NCBI GenBank assembly: GCA_008711295.1
Contig: VUYV01000070.1
Location: 1,574,485-1,638,484 of the forward strand
Source: Anarhynchus alexandrinus
Lineage: Eukaryota; Chordata; Aves; Charadriiformes; Charadriidae
Length of the DNA: 64,000 bases
Direction of reading: 5' to 3'
Positions within the stretch are counted from its first letter, which is position 1. The number at the start of each line of letters is the position of its first letter. This document shows, piece after piece, positions 22,912 through 36,126 of this stretch. The position numbers were made by a program, and so were the translations under genes. Under the pieces are notes generated by a model. The model ran no database searches and was not told the origin of the DNA. It saw nothing but the letters and a program-made list of their open reading frames with translations.

Positions 22912-25900
22912 AAGTAGAGATATGGAAAGAGAAGAATTGGGAAGGAAGACGAAGCTAAAAAAAAAAACAAACCCAAAATGAAAAACATGTTCTGGTTTCT
23001 GTTTTGATGAGAAGGGAAATCAGCAAACTTAGAGAACCTATGTTGCTGCACTGATCAGAGGCTCTGAAGGGGCAAAAAGTTTTGGAGGTTTGAATCCCAA
23101 AAGCACTTTGTATATTTTTTTTTTAAAAAAAGGTACTGGACTTAATAGAAATTAATTTAATTTAACTTTTAATAATTAATTTCATTCTTTGTGTGTATGT
23201 AGTTGTCTAGCTGTTCTCATTTAAGAGGCTAGTCATAAATTGTATTGTATTTTTTTTTTTAACATCTGAGTTATTGCTTCTAAATCAATCCAGGTTGGTG
23301 GTAGCCTGAAATAACTGCATTCTCATATCTACTCACACTCCTGCCTTATGCAGCAGCATGTGATGTATTTTGTGTGCCCTGTATAAGTGACTCATCCCTT
23401 TTGCAGCTCCTGCCCTCATAGGAGAAGCAGCGGTGCAGGGCTCGGGGAGGGTTCCCCTTGCCATTGCCAAAGGCAGCGTGTGGATTTCTGGCATGGCCAA
23501 ACCACGCTGTGCTGAAGTAACCCCCCTGCAGCCAGTGGGGCCGGTCCCACGGGGCATGGGCTGCCTTGTCCACAGCTCCCCAAAATGAACCCCTGCCCAT
23601 ACAGGTTTCCATTAGCAGGAGAAAGCTTCCCAGCCCTTTCCTTCTGCTTATTTCTGGTCCATTTGAAATTTATTGCCTCACCTGGGTTTAATGTTTCTAA
23701 ATTCCACGTTTATCTATAGAAGTAAATAATCTGTCCTGACTGCCCCATCATTCTCCTTCCTCCTTCTTTCTTCCTTGCTTTGATAATAATAAGGCAAAAG
23801 AACTTTGATTAGGCACTGTTAGAGCTTTGAACAGATTATATTTAACTAAAGAGGTAGTTAAGATGAATGGATGAATCACTGAAGACGAAAATGTAAAGCT
23901 GACATTTAGGTCATCTATTTCTTTCCCTTTGCTGTTCCCTATTACTTATTTTATTATACATTTTTATTATACATTGTCCAATCTGAAATCTTGTGACTAG
24001 CCGTGCTTCTAACTATACCATATGCAAGAGAGATTTATTTTACTTTCATCAAAGTGTCCTAATATTTATTTAGAACATGTTATACCCTGTGCAGCAAGCC
24101 TTAAAACTGATGGAAACCCCAAAGGCAGGGAGATGATGTTTAAGTGGATGATGCTGCATGTCATTTTGTTCCCCAGGCATTTCACATAATTTAGGGAATG
24201 CAATAACCTGCAATTTAATCCACGTAACATGGCTGTGCTGGTGTCCCCATAACCTGTTCCCCCTTGCCTCCTCCCCTCCGATAGTTTGAGATTGTCTGTC
24301 TCTAGAGAGATTTTGAAAAATACATATTTTAAGGCACATCAATCACATAAGCTGGGCATAAACTGAAGATCTGTGGGTTTGATCTGCAATAAAACCTCCT
24401 CAAGCTTGTGGTGTCACATCAACAGATGGGGCAGGGGGGGTTATTTGTCATCTTTTCTGTCTCAGTACTTGAGGCTTAAGATGCAGCTGCAGACTAAGTC
24501 TAGATTTAGTCCTTTTTGAAAGTTCACTCAAGTCAGTAGAAATGAGATACGGCAGGAGTTGCTCCTCTGGTCGCCCATTAAACACAGGTGGCACGCACAG
24601 AACAGGAGTCTACTGACCAGGTACTCGCTCCTCTGGTGCTCCCACTTCATCCAGGGCTGGAGCTCGCTGTCGGGGACAGGCTGCAGCAAGGCTAGTCCCC
24701 TTGGGCGGGAGACTCGCAAGCAAAAATAAAAGTGTTCCCAGCCGGCGTTCTAGGACCTGTTTTATGGAGTCGTTAATGTAAGGATGGGCAGAACAATATA
24801 AATAAATAAATCCTCATAAACATCATCATAAATCGTCATAAATCTCAAAGTTATTAATTGCAGAGCAAAGGGACGGCTGTCTCGGAATGCAGTAAGTGCT
24901 TGTGTCACTTAACCTGTTCTACCTCTCTGGTGGATAATAACTGGGTATAATATATGGCTGCATTTGAATGCTTGTGCTGCTGGGTTTTTTAATTTTATTT
25001 TTATTATTTTTTTATTAGACTTCCCTTCCCACCTGTGTGGCACATCATCGCTTTGCCAGTTTGGCAAGAATCAATTATTTCACTGTAGTTAAAGCATTTA
25101 AGATATAACAACCTGCCTGCAGCACTTCTCAGAATATGGCTAGTGAACATAAGTAATGGGGATGGTGAAATTCAGGGGGTTTTGGATTCCTTGGTTTTGT
25201 TTGTTTTTAATATTGAATCTGCTACTGGCTGTAATGTAAATGGAAACTACTGTCCAATTCTTTGCATACCTAAATGTGGGTGAGTGATCTCAAAATAACG
25301 ATAACTTCTTGAGCAGTTTCAGTTCACAATGGCAGAAATTTCACAGTGCCTACTCCTTGCTAGTTTTTGGAAAGTATATCTTTACGCACAGCCTTGCAGA
25401 CTATATTAATACTAGGTGGAATAGGTTTGTACCTTTTTTTCCCTTAGCAGATTTTCTGAAGTCATTTGGAACGATTGTTAATGTTTTGATCTTCTGTGAT
25501 ATTTATCTCAAATCCCCCCCACCCCCAAATACTAATAAATATTTGTTTGACCACAATCTCCTTGAGAGGTAGGCAGCTGTTCGTACAGTCTCTGTTACCG
25601 GCCGGCAGTCTAGCTGAAGCACAGAGAGAGAGAGAAGGTCATTTGTATGCTATTAAAATCAGAATTAATTGTGGACAGAATCTGGGTGTCATATCTGTGA
25701 GTACAGTTCAGACTAATCTCTTCTTTTTCTGCAGGTGGTCCTTCGTGGACCGAAGTACTTAGAACTGTGTGTATACGTGCTCATGTTCCATCACTTATTT
25801 ATTTCTCCATATTGCTGAAACTGCGTTTATGCTGCATCTCAGAATTTATCAGGGGTATCCTTTGGGTGATGCGCTTTTTTCTCGTCTTGCCCATAACTAA

Positions 25901-27501
25901 TCTTTTTACTCTTCGATGTGCTTTTTGCATACTAACCAAATCTATCAAACCTTTTTTTCTAAGAGTTTTGCTGACTAAAATCTCAAAAGAATGAAAAACT
26001 GACTTCTGTGTTACAACTGCATACAGTCAGTGGCCTGTTTTTCTTACAGTCAAAGGGTTGACTCCTCAACATTAATTCATCTGAGTTTTCCAGACTGATG
26101 TTTTCAACAAAAGATATTTCGTGATTGCATTAAGCTTTCCAGACTTAGTGTTACCCTGCAGTTGCACATAATGTTGTGATAGATCCTGGTCACTGAAGAT
26201 ACTGCTTTAAAAATAAATAAATAAGTAAATCAATCTCTATGGAAATGTCTTCCTGTGAAATCTGGCGAATATGTGGAGGGAGCTTCTGGACAGAAACTGT
26301 TGCTGACAGGAGAGCATTGCTCTATCAGCCAGAGAGATGTGAGGAGTATGGGACTTGCTTACAAGCCAATTATTGTTCGTTATCATGTTGAATTACCAAA
26401 ATGTCAGATGTATTAAAAAGGCGCTGTGACATTGCCTTGGGCATTTTTCCTTGGTAGTTCCTCAGTAACAGCGGAGGAAATGTTCATTTGGGTTATATTG
26501 GGATGGACAAGACTTTCACAGGTTTTGCACTTGCAGTTGGAAGTGCAGTGTAAATGAATTTTGTGTAACAAGATGATGAAGTCTATTAGAATAAGATTTA
26601 CTGCAGCTAATATGGATCCCAAGTTGGGGTTTTCCTTTCCCAACTTTGTCAGACCTCTGCTGTTTTTCCTTACTTTGTGATCTCTAAGTCTTGTGTAGAA
26701 TTTATAACCTTGATTAGATTTGTCTTGAGCTAAAGTTTGTACTTTTAATTTAGCCCTCTGCGCCTTTTGAGTAGCGCGCTGTATTTATTACACGCACTGT
26801 GTGTTTCTAACAGAAGAACATATTAACACTGATTGAAACCTCCAGCAGCTTGTTTTATGTGCTTCACAGGCATTTAGTTCCATATTCACTTTCTACATGA
26901 CAATTAAAATCACTTTAGTTCATGTCACTGGAATTAATCACATGCATTGCAGGTGGCTGGGAATTCACCTGGCTCAGGATGGCAGTGCTTGGCAGCTTTC
27001 AGGTCATCATACCTGTGGCCTAAAAACTGGGTAAAGGGGAGCCAAAAATCTCCATGCAGCTAGTTGAAACACATACAAAGTTTCAGAATTTGAAAAACTT
27101 TAAGGAGATTATATATTCCTTATAATGTGAAATGTACTTTGAAGTATAAATTGTCCAGGGAAATATTTAGCAGTAACACGTTTTTGGCTCAAGTCTTAAC
27201 TATTCAAAATACACGTGTGAAGTAATAGGGTTTAATAGTTGATTGATAAATTGATTTTCCAACTGCTGAATTCATAAGGAATAATGTTCACTCTGAGATT
27301 ACAGTGTATAACTCAGGATCCACAGAAGCATAGATTTAGCTTAGCCACAGCTGTCAAACAGGGAAAGGGAACTTCTTTTGATGCCATAAGGAGGTAGTAA
27401 GCTTCAGCATAGACTGTATTGTATAGCAGTTACTTTTTTAGTAATTGTCTGTGGCAAAAGAACAGACAGATCTGTTAACTGTAATAATTTGAATACTTAT
27501 G
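22912..27501. other. AT-rich non-coding stretch with GC-rich patches
   Basis: No gene is recognised. Patches richer in GC lie at 23400-23600 and 24540-24740; the minus-strand frames across them (74, 88 and 63 codons) show no domain. Short (AAAT)n-like and TCATAAA repeats lie at 24798-24842, and an (AAAT)-like run lies at 26209-26230. A pyrimidine tract ending in CAG at 25719-25735 resembles a splice acceptor but is followed by no recognisable exon. Confidence 0.5.
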
Positions 27502-27574
27502 ATGATTTAATGCATATCTTTTTTACTAAAANGATGATGTTTATTTTTAGTAAAAAAGATATGCATTAAATCAT
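27502..27574. repeat. Perfect 30-bp inverted repeat with 13-nt loop
   Basis: The left arm 27502-27531 and right arm 27545-27574 are exact reverse complements over 30 bases, separated by 13 bases. The loop includes an undetermined base (N at 27532), so its edge is uncertain. The arms are AT-rich and contain GATATGCATTAAATCAT on the right side. Nothing identifies it as a transposon end: there is no cargo and no obvious target duplication. A templated inverted duplication, a hairpin-forming element or a fold-back assembly artefact are all possible. Confidence 0.9.
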
Positions 27575-28112
27575 TTTTGAAAGGGACATATGAAATAAGA
27601 TGAGCCTTTATGCTCCTTTTATTTTCACGTCTATCCTAAAGTTTTAGGGACTTCTGTCTTAACTCTTTCAGTTGGCTGTAATGGTCTGCGACTTTGTTGC
27701 TTTTCTTAAAACTGGACACCTCATGCTTTGTCCATTCTAGGAAGCATTTTGAATTGCTGTTCCCAAGTGTCAGTAAGAGTAAGGTGACATACAGAAAGAT
27801 TAGCATCGCTTTTAAAACTCATTGGTTATAAGTTTAGGAAAAAGCATGTACCAGTGCAGAAAGCTCTGGATATTTGCAAGCATGTACTCCTGAGAAGACA
27901 TTTTTAGGATCAGGGCTTTTGCAAAGCTGAAACCCACTGTTCTATTATAAAATGTTTTTCACTGCCCCCTGTATTATACAGTCTTTTTGAGGAAAATTTA
28001 AACGCTATTTACTAATTATCTATCTTCCTGTGATTGCGTTCTTGGATTCTTATGGATATTGATCTTTACATCAAAGGACCTCTCAAAGTAAATATTTAGC
28101 AATGTGTTAATG

Positions 28113-28154
28113 AAAAACAAAACAACCCAAAACCAACCAACCAAGACAAAACCC
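28113..28154 (+). repeat. A/C-rich low-complexity tract
   Basis: A run of A and C with AACC and AACCAACC-type units. It resembles the complement of the T/G-rich tracts elsewhere in the window. Confidence 0.6.
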
Positions 28155-30715
28155 AGTTCTATAACTTATTATATTTTATTGAATAGTTTTAAAATTCATC
28201 ACTGATAACATCTGTGTTTCTGATAACTGGATTACTTTCCTTTTTTATCTAAGGTGTATAATATGTTCCGATATTTCCTGGAAGATCTCTTCTTTGGATC
28301 TATCTCACACCTTACATCACCCCATTCGTAGCTGTCGGCATCTCTCCAGGCGCAGCCAAATGGCAGAACCCTCCACTTACCCCCCTCCTGTAGAGAAGGG
28401 CCCTTAAATATTGCTGTAACTGCTGACTTCATCATTCCCTTTGTGTCCACCCCTCACGCAGACTTTATCATGATACCTACAGAAAATATGTTGGAGGTGT
28501 GCAGACTGATGGTCATCATTAGTACTAATACTTAGTACGCTTCCACCTTACCCTAGTTGTTGCTTGCATGTCTCCTATATGTGGTATATGTGTAGTCATA
28601 AAAATTCTTTAGGACTTGTGTTTTCCAAGCGTGAGGGAATAGTATTTCAGGATTTCAGGAACAGAAGATCCCTCCTTGATTTCTCTTGTCCGGCCTCTCT
28701 ATATCTTCCCACAAGGCAGTGTAAGTGCAGGCTTACGTGGCGCCCAGTTAGTACTGCTGAGCCAGTGCCCTGTGTGAAATCCAGCCTTGAAGCTGGGAAG
28801 TGCCGTAACAGCTGATCAGGGGGCTGGTGTCGGGACCAGTCCGTTATCAGAAACAACAAACGGTTTTGTTACCCAGTATCTGTGAATACTTCAGTCTTCA
28901 CATCAAATTTCATCTCATTAAATTGCTCTTTCTGTCTTCCTTAACTTATTTTCAGATGACTGCAGGAATAATATTTCTCATACTATGGCGGAGTTATCAC
29001 ATTGGGGTTGTTTTTAATGCCAGGCCTTAACTGTTGCCAATTTTAATTCTTGTTTAGCTTCTTTGTCTTTCTCATTTAGTATTCCTTGATGGAAAATAAG
29101 TATACTCCAGTGTCTGTCTTTATACTTGTTGCCATTTTTGACATAAGTCAATTAATTTGGCTAGCTCAAGATGAGTTTTTGTTTCTAAGATTCTGAACAA
29201 GGGATTTTAGTGATACTATTGAAATTTAAGACAGTAAAAAGTTTTGGCATAAAATTCTGGGAGTAAATTTGATAGATGAAGGGAAACAATGAAGAATAAG
29301 AGGAGATGCATTTTTTTGTTTACAGTTTTTTAGACTTCTAGAATATTTTGACCTTTCTACTTTCTAAATTCAGATGTCATGTTCAAGATTATTACTCAGT
29401 AAGGTATAAAGGAATCCTCCAAGTAAACTTAAAATAAGATAATTGTTACAAATTCTCAATCTTCCTGAGAACTATTTCTAATGCTTTATAGAAATAGAAG
29501 AAAATCTGACAAGATGGGGCAGGGGGAGAAGAAATATAGTTCTATCTCAAACTGTAGCCTTTCTTCTCCAAAATTCCTTTTTCCATAAAAAGTATGTTTT
29601 GAGAACTTGATTTTGATATATCTGTTGACTTCTTGACTTAGAGTTTGATTTTCTAGCTAGTTTTGGCCCAAAGGATCTGCATATTTGTTAGGGAAAAATA
29701 GGGTTTTAATAATGTTTCTTTCTTCTAACCAGATATGAAGATATTGGTTTCTTTTCATGCAAGTACTCTGTTGTAGCAAAAAGAATCCTGGATGTGTGAT
29801 GTTACAGGCTTTGCTGGGATAAACACTTCTTTCTTCTTCTCATTTTCCTGTCAATTTTCCAAAATTTAGAGGGATACCAAAAATAAGTTTCCGTTGAAGT
29901 TTTTCCAGCATCAGCAGCTTTAGATTACAATTTTTTTGGTTGATTTTTGCAGGATTTCCTTTTCTTTGCATAAAGACAACATGCTCCTTAATACAGAAAA
30001 GAGTGAAAAGAGAGACTCCCATTGTTTGGACGAACATATTGAATATTCCACCTTTTTTAATCCAAGGTACGAACAATTACACTTATTGTGGGCCTGTTAC
30101 TTAACTTCAGTGGCTCTAACCACCTGAAATGAGACTGCTGGAGGTGTTTCAAAAATACATTCTGAGGATATTCCATTTACAGTATTTAGGCTGTTTTTTA
30201 TTTCCTTCCCCAAAAAACCCTGAACTTCATTTACCTAATGATTTAGAGTGGAAGATTAGAGCCACTTTTCTCCCTTCTGCGAACTCAGTGGCCAGGAATA
30301 TTTAGTTTGAGAATCCTTCCAAAAAGATTAGGAAGTAGTTTTCTGGCAGGTCCCCTACTCTGTGAGCTGGCACACTTGCAGTAATGTTTATTTTATAGCA
30401 TTTGACAACCTCATGTCCAATTCTGTGCCTTCAGAGCCAAAAAGCCTTGCTATGCAAAGGACATATTTTCAAAGTACTCTGTCTAAAAAACACCTACGAC
30501 TCCCCACTGCGGAAGACCTTTATCAGCAGTTGAAAATGAGAAACAAGAGGATGACTGCCTATTCCTAAGCTATTAAAGCAAATGTGTACACAGTTTTAGA
30601 AACAGCAAGAGACTAGGGAAAAAGACCAAACAACAGAAGGACACAAATCTTCTGCTGGTTTTCAAGAAATGTTCAGCAGATAAAATCAAGAGGTATCCCC
30701 TTTTCATTCCTTTTT

Positions 30716-30730
30716 GTGTGTGTGTGTGTG
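30716..30730 (+). repeat. Short GT microsatellite
   Basis: Fifteen bases of alternating G and T follow a run of five T. It is too short to be notable beyond possible length polymorphism. Confidence 0.7.
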
Positions 30731-31543
30731 AAATGATCTTGATGGCAGAGAACGTATTTAGATTCTCCTGCTGCTCGTCCATACCGTGTGACAAAAACAC
30801 TCCAGCAAAAACATGTTGAAGTGCTCTTGAAAGTGGGCAGTGAGGCTCTTACAAGGTGTGAAGCACGCGGTGCCGGAGGAGTTTGTATCGCTGCGTAGCA
30901 TGCTGGGGACTGTTGTGCAAGGATGTGTAACTGAATTCCTATGCGACATGTGCTTCATCTTTGCATTTGTGAGGAAACCCTTAACTCCTGATGAACTCAA
31001 TTAAAATGAAGGGTTTATTCTACACTGTAAAATAAAGGCCTGTACCTTAAAATAAACATCACTTGACAATAATAGAAAGTTGGATATTGGGTGGTTAGAA
31101 TTGCATATACAAATTTTGAGCACGTATCTGAGTTAACACTTAAGGACAGTTTATGATGCCCATCTTAGTTTTGAGAGGCACTTATGATAAATACCTACAG
31201 GAATAACATTTAGAGACATCTATCTGTTGCCAAAATCAGATTGTTTAATACAAAGTAGGAAACAAATTCATGATCAGAACAGCAAAAAGCAGACAGAGGA
31301 AATCTTTCATTGCTATCATTAGTCATACTTAATTTTCAACAGTATGAAGGCTGTTTTATGCTTTATATAGGCCTCCTGCTGAAGATGACTTTATTTCATC
31401 AGCCAACTTCTGCTTTTTGCCATTCCCTAGAGATCTTCCATTAAAGGAAATCTGTTGATCATGACCAGATACCTCCATGTGCTTTCCATCTTCAGGATAG
31501 CTGCGCTGTTCTTCTGTGTGTTGGTGCATAAAAAGTATTCCCC

Positions 31544-31610
31544 TCTTTTTTTCCTGATTTTTGGTTTTGTTGGTTTTTGTTGTGTGTGGTTTGGTTTGTT
31601 TTTTTTTTCT
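31544..31610 (+). repeat. T/G-rich tract ending in a pyrimidine run
   Basis: About 67 bases of T and G with 'ggttttgttggtttttgttg' at its core. It ends in a ten-T run followed by CTCAG. The end resembles a splice acceptor, but I see no exon behind it. Confidence 0.6.
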
Positions 31611-33027
31611 CAGAAGCTAATTTTTGCTTTATTACAACATCTGAACGTTTTGGAGAATATTTGGTTCCTGGTGTTTTGCTGCATGTTCGACCAAAAGATA
31701 ATTTCTTTACCTCTTCCAGTAAATACAAATGTGTTTTTCTGTTGTCAGAGAAACAAAGGCTTTTTTTTTATATTGTCAGAGAAATAAACTGAACTACTGA
31801 ACTTTAACTGAAAACATGTCGTCTTATTAATCCTCATCCATTGCATTGAATCATCAATCAACTCAATATTTCATGATCTTTTCTAGATAAATATTTGGTT
31901 GAAGTTACTTCATAACTCCTCTATTGTTCTTTCTGGAGATTTTGAGAACAATTTCAACCTTATTTTGTATTTTTAGTTATTGCTGTTTAGCTTATCTAGT
32001 ACAATGTGTATTTCTGTGGTTAAATATAGAACACATTTGAGAAACACAATCATTGAAAACAACCTCACTTTAACTTGTATTGTTTGATGCTTCCTGAGCA
32101 AGTAGGTGTATTGCACTGTTATTGTTCCTTCGTAGGAGTAATTCACTTTATTGCTGTTGCATTCTTCCCTGTTTCTCAAAGGATTCCACACTGCAGCAAG
32201 ATGATGATCATATAGGAGCATGCATTTAACAGAGTTTTATTCTAGTTTGAAGTTAAGATGCAAAGAATTGGGTAGTCATAATGGTTTTTGCAATATATTG
32301 ATATCAGTCTATATGTATCAATAACTCAGTCTAAGATTTTTAAAAGCAGTTGCACGCACAGGCAGAAAACTGCAAATTGAGTGGTCTTGTGTGTCTACAA
32401 CCAATGATTTTTGTTTCAGTGCTGTGAAGTCATGCTTTTCCCAGTGGGAAGAGCAGTGCTATGAGTCTACAAATCAGATGATCACAGTTTGAGGACACAC
32501 CCAATATTTTTATGACTTCAGATTATTTCCCAAATAACCTGTAGATGTCAACTGGAAGAGGTGGTCTGGTTCCCTTTTCATCTTTCACATGGTGGTGATT
32601 AAGAATCAAGTCTTCCACACAGTCTGTGGATTTGACTAGTTTTCTGTCTTTCAGAAAACCTCGTTAGTCATAAATGGAAACAAACAGTTTACCTGCCTGT
32701 TATATAAGAAGAAAGCTTGCAGGTTTTTAAGCAATTTTAATCTGCTTTTATGGAAGGGTAATAGATGCATTATGCATGATGTTCCTCTTCATTTGGATGC
32801 AGCATATGACTCAGTCTTTCACTCATACGTTGATCTCCCAAGTGCCTACCCTCTCAGGCCTTGTTTTCTTTGCATTTAACATATCTTCATTTGGTGTCAA
32901 AATTCTGTTTTAATGAAAGTGACAAAGTAGATTTTTTTTCTCTGTGAATATTCTTTTTTTTTTTTTTTGTGCACCTGAACTGATTGAGTGTGGTGGGCTT
33001 TGATTTGGTTTTGTCTTGCGGATGCTT

Positions 33028-33177
33028 GTTGTGGATGCCCCATCCCTGGAAGCATTCAAGGCCAGGCTGGACGTGGCCTTGGGCAGCCTGGTCTAGTGGG
33101 AGGTGTCCCTGCCCATGGCAGCGTGGTTGGAATTAGATGATCTTCAAGGTCCCTTCCAACCCAAACCATTCTATGAA
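33028..33177 (+). mobile_element. CR1 LINE, 3'-end fragment
   Basis: Rightward CR1 end of about 150 bp. It carries the last codons of the second open frame (gatgccccatccctggaagc..., ending at the TAG of 'ggtctagtggg'), the 'gtccctgcccatggcag' segment, 'gatgatcttcaaggtccctt' and one terminal octamer. It is 5'-truncated and inactive. Confidence 0.95.
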
Positions 33178-34060
33178 TGCTTTCAGTGGCAAGCTGCAGT
33201 ATTATTAATGCAAGAACTGAAGGGTAGAACAGGCTGTTTTCAGCCTAAAATAACATTGGTCAGACCTCGACTCCTGTTTCCCACCTCTCTAACTTTTCTT
33301 TCAGTGAAATCTGGGCAGGTGAAGCAACAGTAGAAGTTAACAGCTCCAGCTGAGCAACTAAAACACGTCCTTATATTTATTTTTTACTCTGTGTTCGCTG
33401 AAAATGTGTGAGGTTATTTTTATCTTAAGATCATCTCCTGGATGAAAATTTTGAGGTAGGGACTATAAGGACTTATATGCATTTGTTGTGACTAGGACAG
33501 TGGGGTCCCAGCCTGAGAGCTGTTATTAAATGCTGCTAGTAGCTACTTGAATTATAATTCTATTGCATTCTATGTATTTCACATAAATTATAAAAAGTGG
33601 TAGCATTTTAGGTTGTTTTTTCTGTTTTATGGGTTTGTTTTTTAACAAAGTCTATGTTTTTGTTTAAAGAATTTCCTTTAATCTGAATTTTTTCCACTTG
33701 TACTTAAAAATGGGAAATTGTAATAAGGCACTGCAGGATCTGAGTTAGGGTGTCATAATTTACACGTATGTTAAGAACAGTCATTAGTATAGTGCCTAGC
33801 AACACAGCGAGCATGACTTATTACACAATATTGTGTTTGCTTATTGCCAAAGTGGAAGGCAAAGCAGTTCTAACTGATTGCATGTTGCAGGGCTCAGTTG
33901 TAATAGTCGATTTCCCCGACGTTCCTCTCGCATTTTGTAGGAAAATACCGTGATAGTGTTATGAATCAATTACTAAGTAGTCATTAGGAGGAAATGCATA
34001 TTGAATATATTAATCACTTCTACAATAAATTATATGAACACACAATAAAAGCATGCGTAT

Positions 34061-34076
34061 GCTATTTGCAAATAGC
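34061..34076. promoter_or_regulatory. 16-bp palindrome with octamer-like core
   Basis: GCTATTTGCAAATAGC is a perfect palindrome whose centre, ATTTGCAAAT, resembles POU-domain (octamer) and C/EBP-type sites. A palindrome of this length is expected about once by chance in a window this size, so function is only a possibility. Confidence 0.25.
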
Positions 34077-35613
34077 TTATCATAAGTCTAATTCTTTTCC
34101 TGTATTACTCAAATCCATAAATAGGAGAGCAAGGCATTGAGGAAACACCTTGTAGGAGCTCAGGCATAACAAAACCATGGGGCTGAAAAATCCCAGCAGC
34201 CTGGCAACCAGAAGAAGGTGCAGACTGAGGCGCAGAGATGTCCCAGTGCTCAAGATGCTCAGATCCGTGCATGGTCACCTCTACAGGTCACCCGAGGGGA
34301 TGTCAGGGTAACTGGAGTGTGCTGGGCCTCGGGGGTCCCGTGGCTGTGTAGGGCTGGGTGCCACGGGGACTCACACCCGGGGAGCCCGCAGCCTGGTGGG
34401 GCAGCCCCCCGGGCCAAGGGGCTCTTCACCCCAGGGATGGGCATTACCTGATCTTCACTGGGCCGTGGAGCTGTGGTACAGTTAGTATTGGTGCTGTGTC
34501 CATTTATATGTCCATTATATTTATATTGACTGTTGGATCAAACTCTTTCCGCCTTACTAAGGGAGATCCTGCAAGTGAAATTAGAACTTTTTGTTCTTTT
34601 CTAAACCTGTTCATTCATTTTTACATATTTTGAAACAACATCACTGCGACCAGTGAAAGCATTTTTCCTCAGAAAATATATTTGACTTCAATATGTGTTA
34701 GTTTTCCACTTTTCTCTATTGTCCAGTATGTGTTCAAAAAACAGCTTCCACTTATATTTTCTTTTTCATATTAGTAGCTGAAAATGTTGAGAAACATTGG
34801 GAAATACATAAAAACTTATCCTCTTTAAGAATGCTATACATTTAAGAAAGCTTACATTTAATCAAGATGTGTAATATATTTGACCACTATGGAGTGGGGG
34901 AGATAAAGCTATTAATGGCTTTCTCATTTAAAAATACACAAAAGAAACAAAAAACTGTAAATGATATTTTGCGAAAAGTTATCCAATTGGCATAGAATGT
35001 GGGTAAGTAATTGCTTGGGAAATGTCATACAGCACGGCACTAATACACCCTTGTATTTTACTGTATATAGTATCAAAATAATAATTTCACAGCCTGATGT
35101 CCGTGACATTTCAAAGTCCTTGAATAAATTCCTTTAATATTTAAAATCAGTAATACATGCTTATCACCTTTTTCATATTCTTCCTGGTATTCCTCCCTCT
35201 CAGAATAAAACGAAAATGAATTATTTTCTTAGTTGAACAGTTTTTCTGTTGTCTCTGACAGTAAGGCTGATAATAAGTTGTACAAATTACGTGGTAGCAT
35301 AAAATATGTCTTACAAAGTGCATGATTGAATGCACATCTCATTTTGGGGTAGGTGGGCATGTATCAGGCTGTGGATACCTCACTGAATCCAGCATGATAA
35401 CTTGAACCTGCTATTCAGTAATGTAAATGAAGCTTTGAGAAACTAGAGTGTAAGTGCAAAATTTAAAAAAAAAAAAAAGGCTGCCTGGAAAATGTAACAT
35501 TTACTATGTACCTCTAAATGTCTCCTCGGGAACTACAGAATATTATCTCCTAATGTTTCTCGGTCACACCGGGTTATATGCATTATAGAGCTTCCCAGAG
35601 CAGAGACATCCAT

Positions 35614-36126
35614 TTAATCTGAATTAGGCCAGCGAGTGGTCATGCCAGCGGAGCAGCCGTGGTAGCACACAGCTGCTTCTGCTGTGACTTGCTGTCTTTG
35701 TGATGGAGCCCGGACCAAAGTCCAGGCTGCCCCCGGTGGTGTTTTCTTTGAGTACTGTGGTGCCAACCTGTACGTGGAGGTAGGGTGGGTGGCCCTTTGT
35801 CGCTCCCAGAAAACACGAGTGCGTACAATGTGGTGGGGACTTGTCTGGCGCTTTCCAAATCTATGGAAATAAATGCTTTGGGAGAGCCCAGGATCTTTCA
35901 GTGGGCCCTCAGGGGCTTTGCTGGTGGCAGCAGCATCGGCCGCCCTTTGTACCCATGTCAGGAGGAGCATGTGACGAGTGCCTCTGGGGGGGACACCTCT
36001 GAAGGGCTCAGCTTGAGTCAGTGGAAGCTGGATGGAACAAAGCACTTGAGCACGAGTAAAAAGCTTATGGTCTGACATAAAGTTGTTTCTGTATATGTAA
36101 GAGGGTTTTAGATTTGTAGCAGACAT
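35614..36126 (-). other. GC-rich block with a 170-codon open frame
   Basis: This holds the longest open frame in the window outside any transposon. The product would be basic and rich in Thr, Arg and Gln, with no recognisable domain, signal peptide or membrane segment. Overlapping frames of 96 and 72 codons are open on the + and - strands inside it, and the block is GC-rich, so openness may simply reflect few stop codons. I see no convincing splice or poly(A) context. It is most likely chance; a lineage-specific gene cannot be excluded. Confidence 0.2.

Larger units (their letters stand above)
27575..33027. other. AT-rich non-coding stretch with simple tracts
   Basis: No gene is recognised. 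The block holds an A/C-rich tract (28113-28154), a short (GT)n run (30716-30730) and a T/G-rich tract (31544-31610). The 110- and 71-codon frames at 31455-31792 span the T/G-rich tract, which explains their openness and their Phe-rich product. Confidence 0.55.

Noticed and set aside
23070..23110. Sequence 'ggaggtttgaatccc' as a tRNA B-box
   Set aside because: No matching A-box or cloverleaf arms are found upstream.
25719..25762. Pyrimidine tract ending in CAG as an exon start
   Set aside because: The following sequence reaches a stop within a few codons in one frame and gives no recognisable peptide in the others.
31455..31792. Phe-rich 110-codon frame resembling a membrane protein
   Set aside because: The hydrophobicity comes from translating a T/G-rich low-complexity tract.
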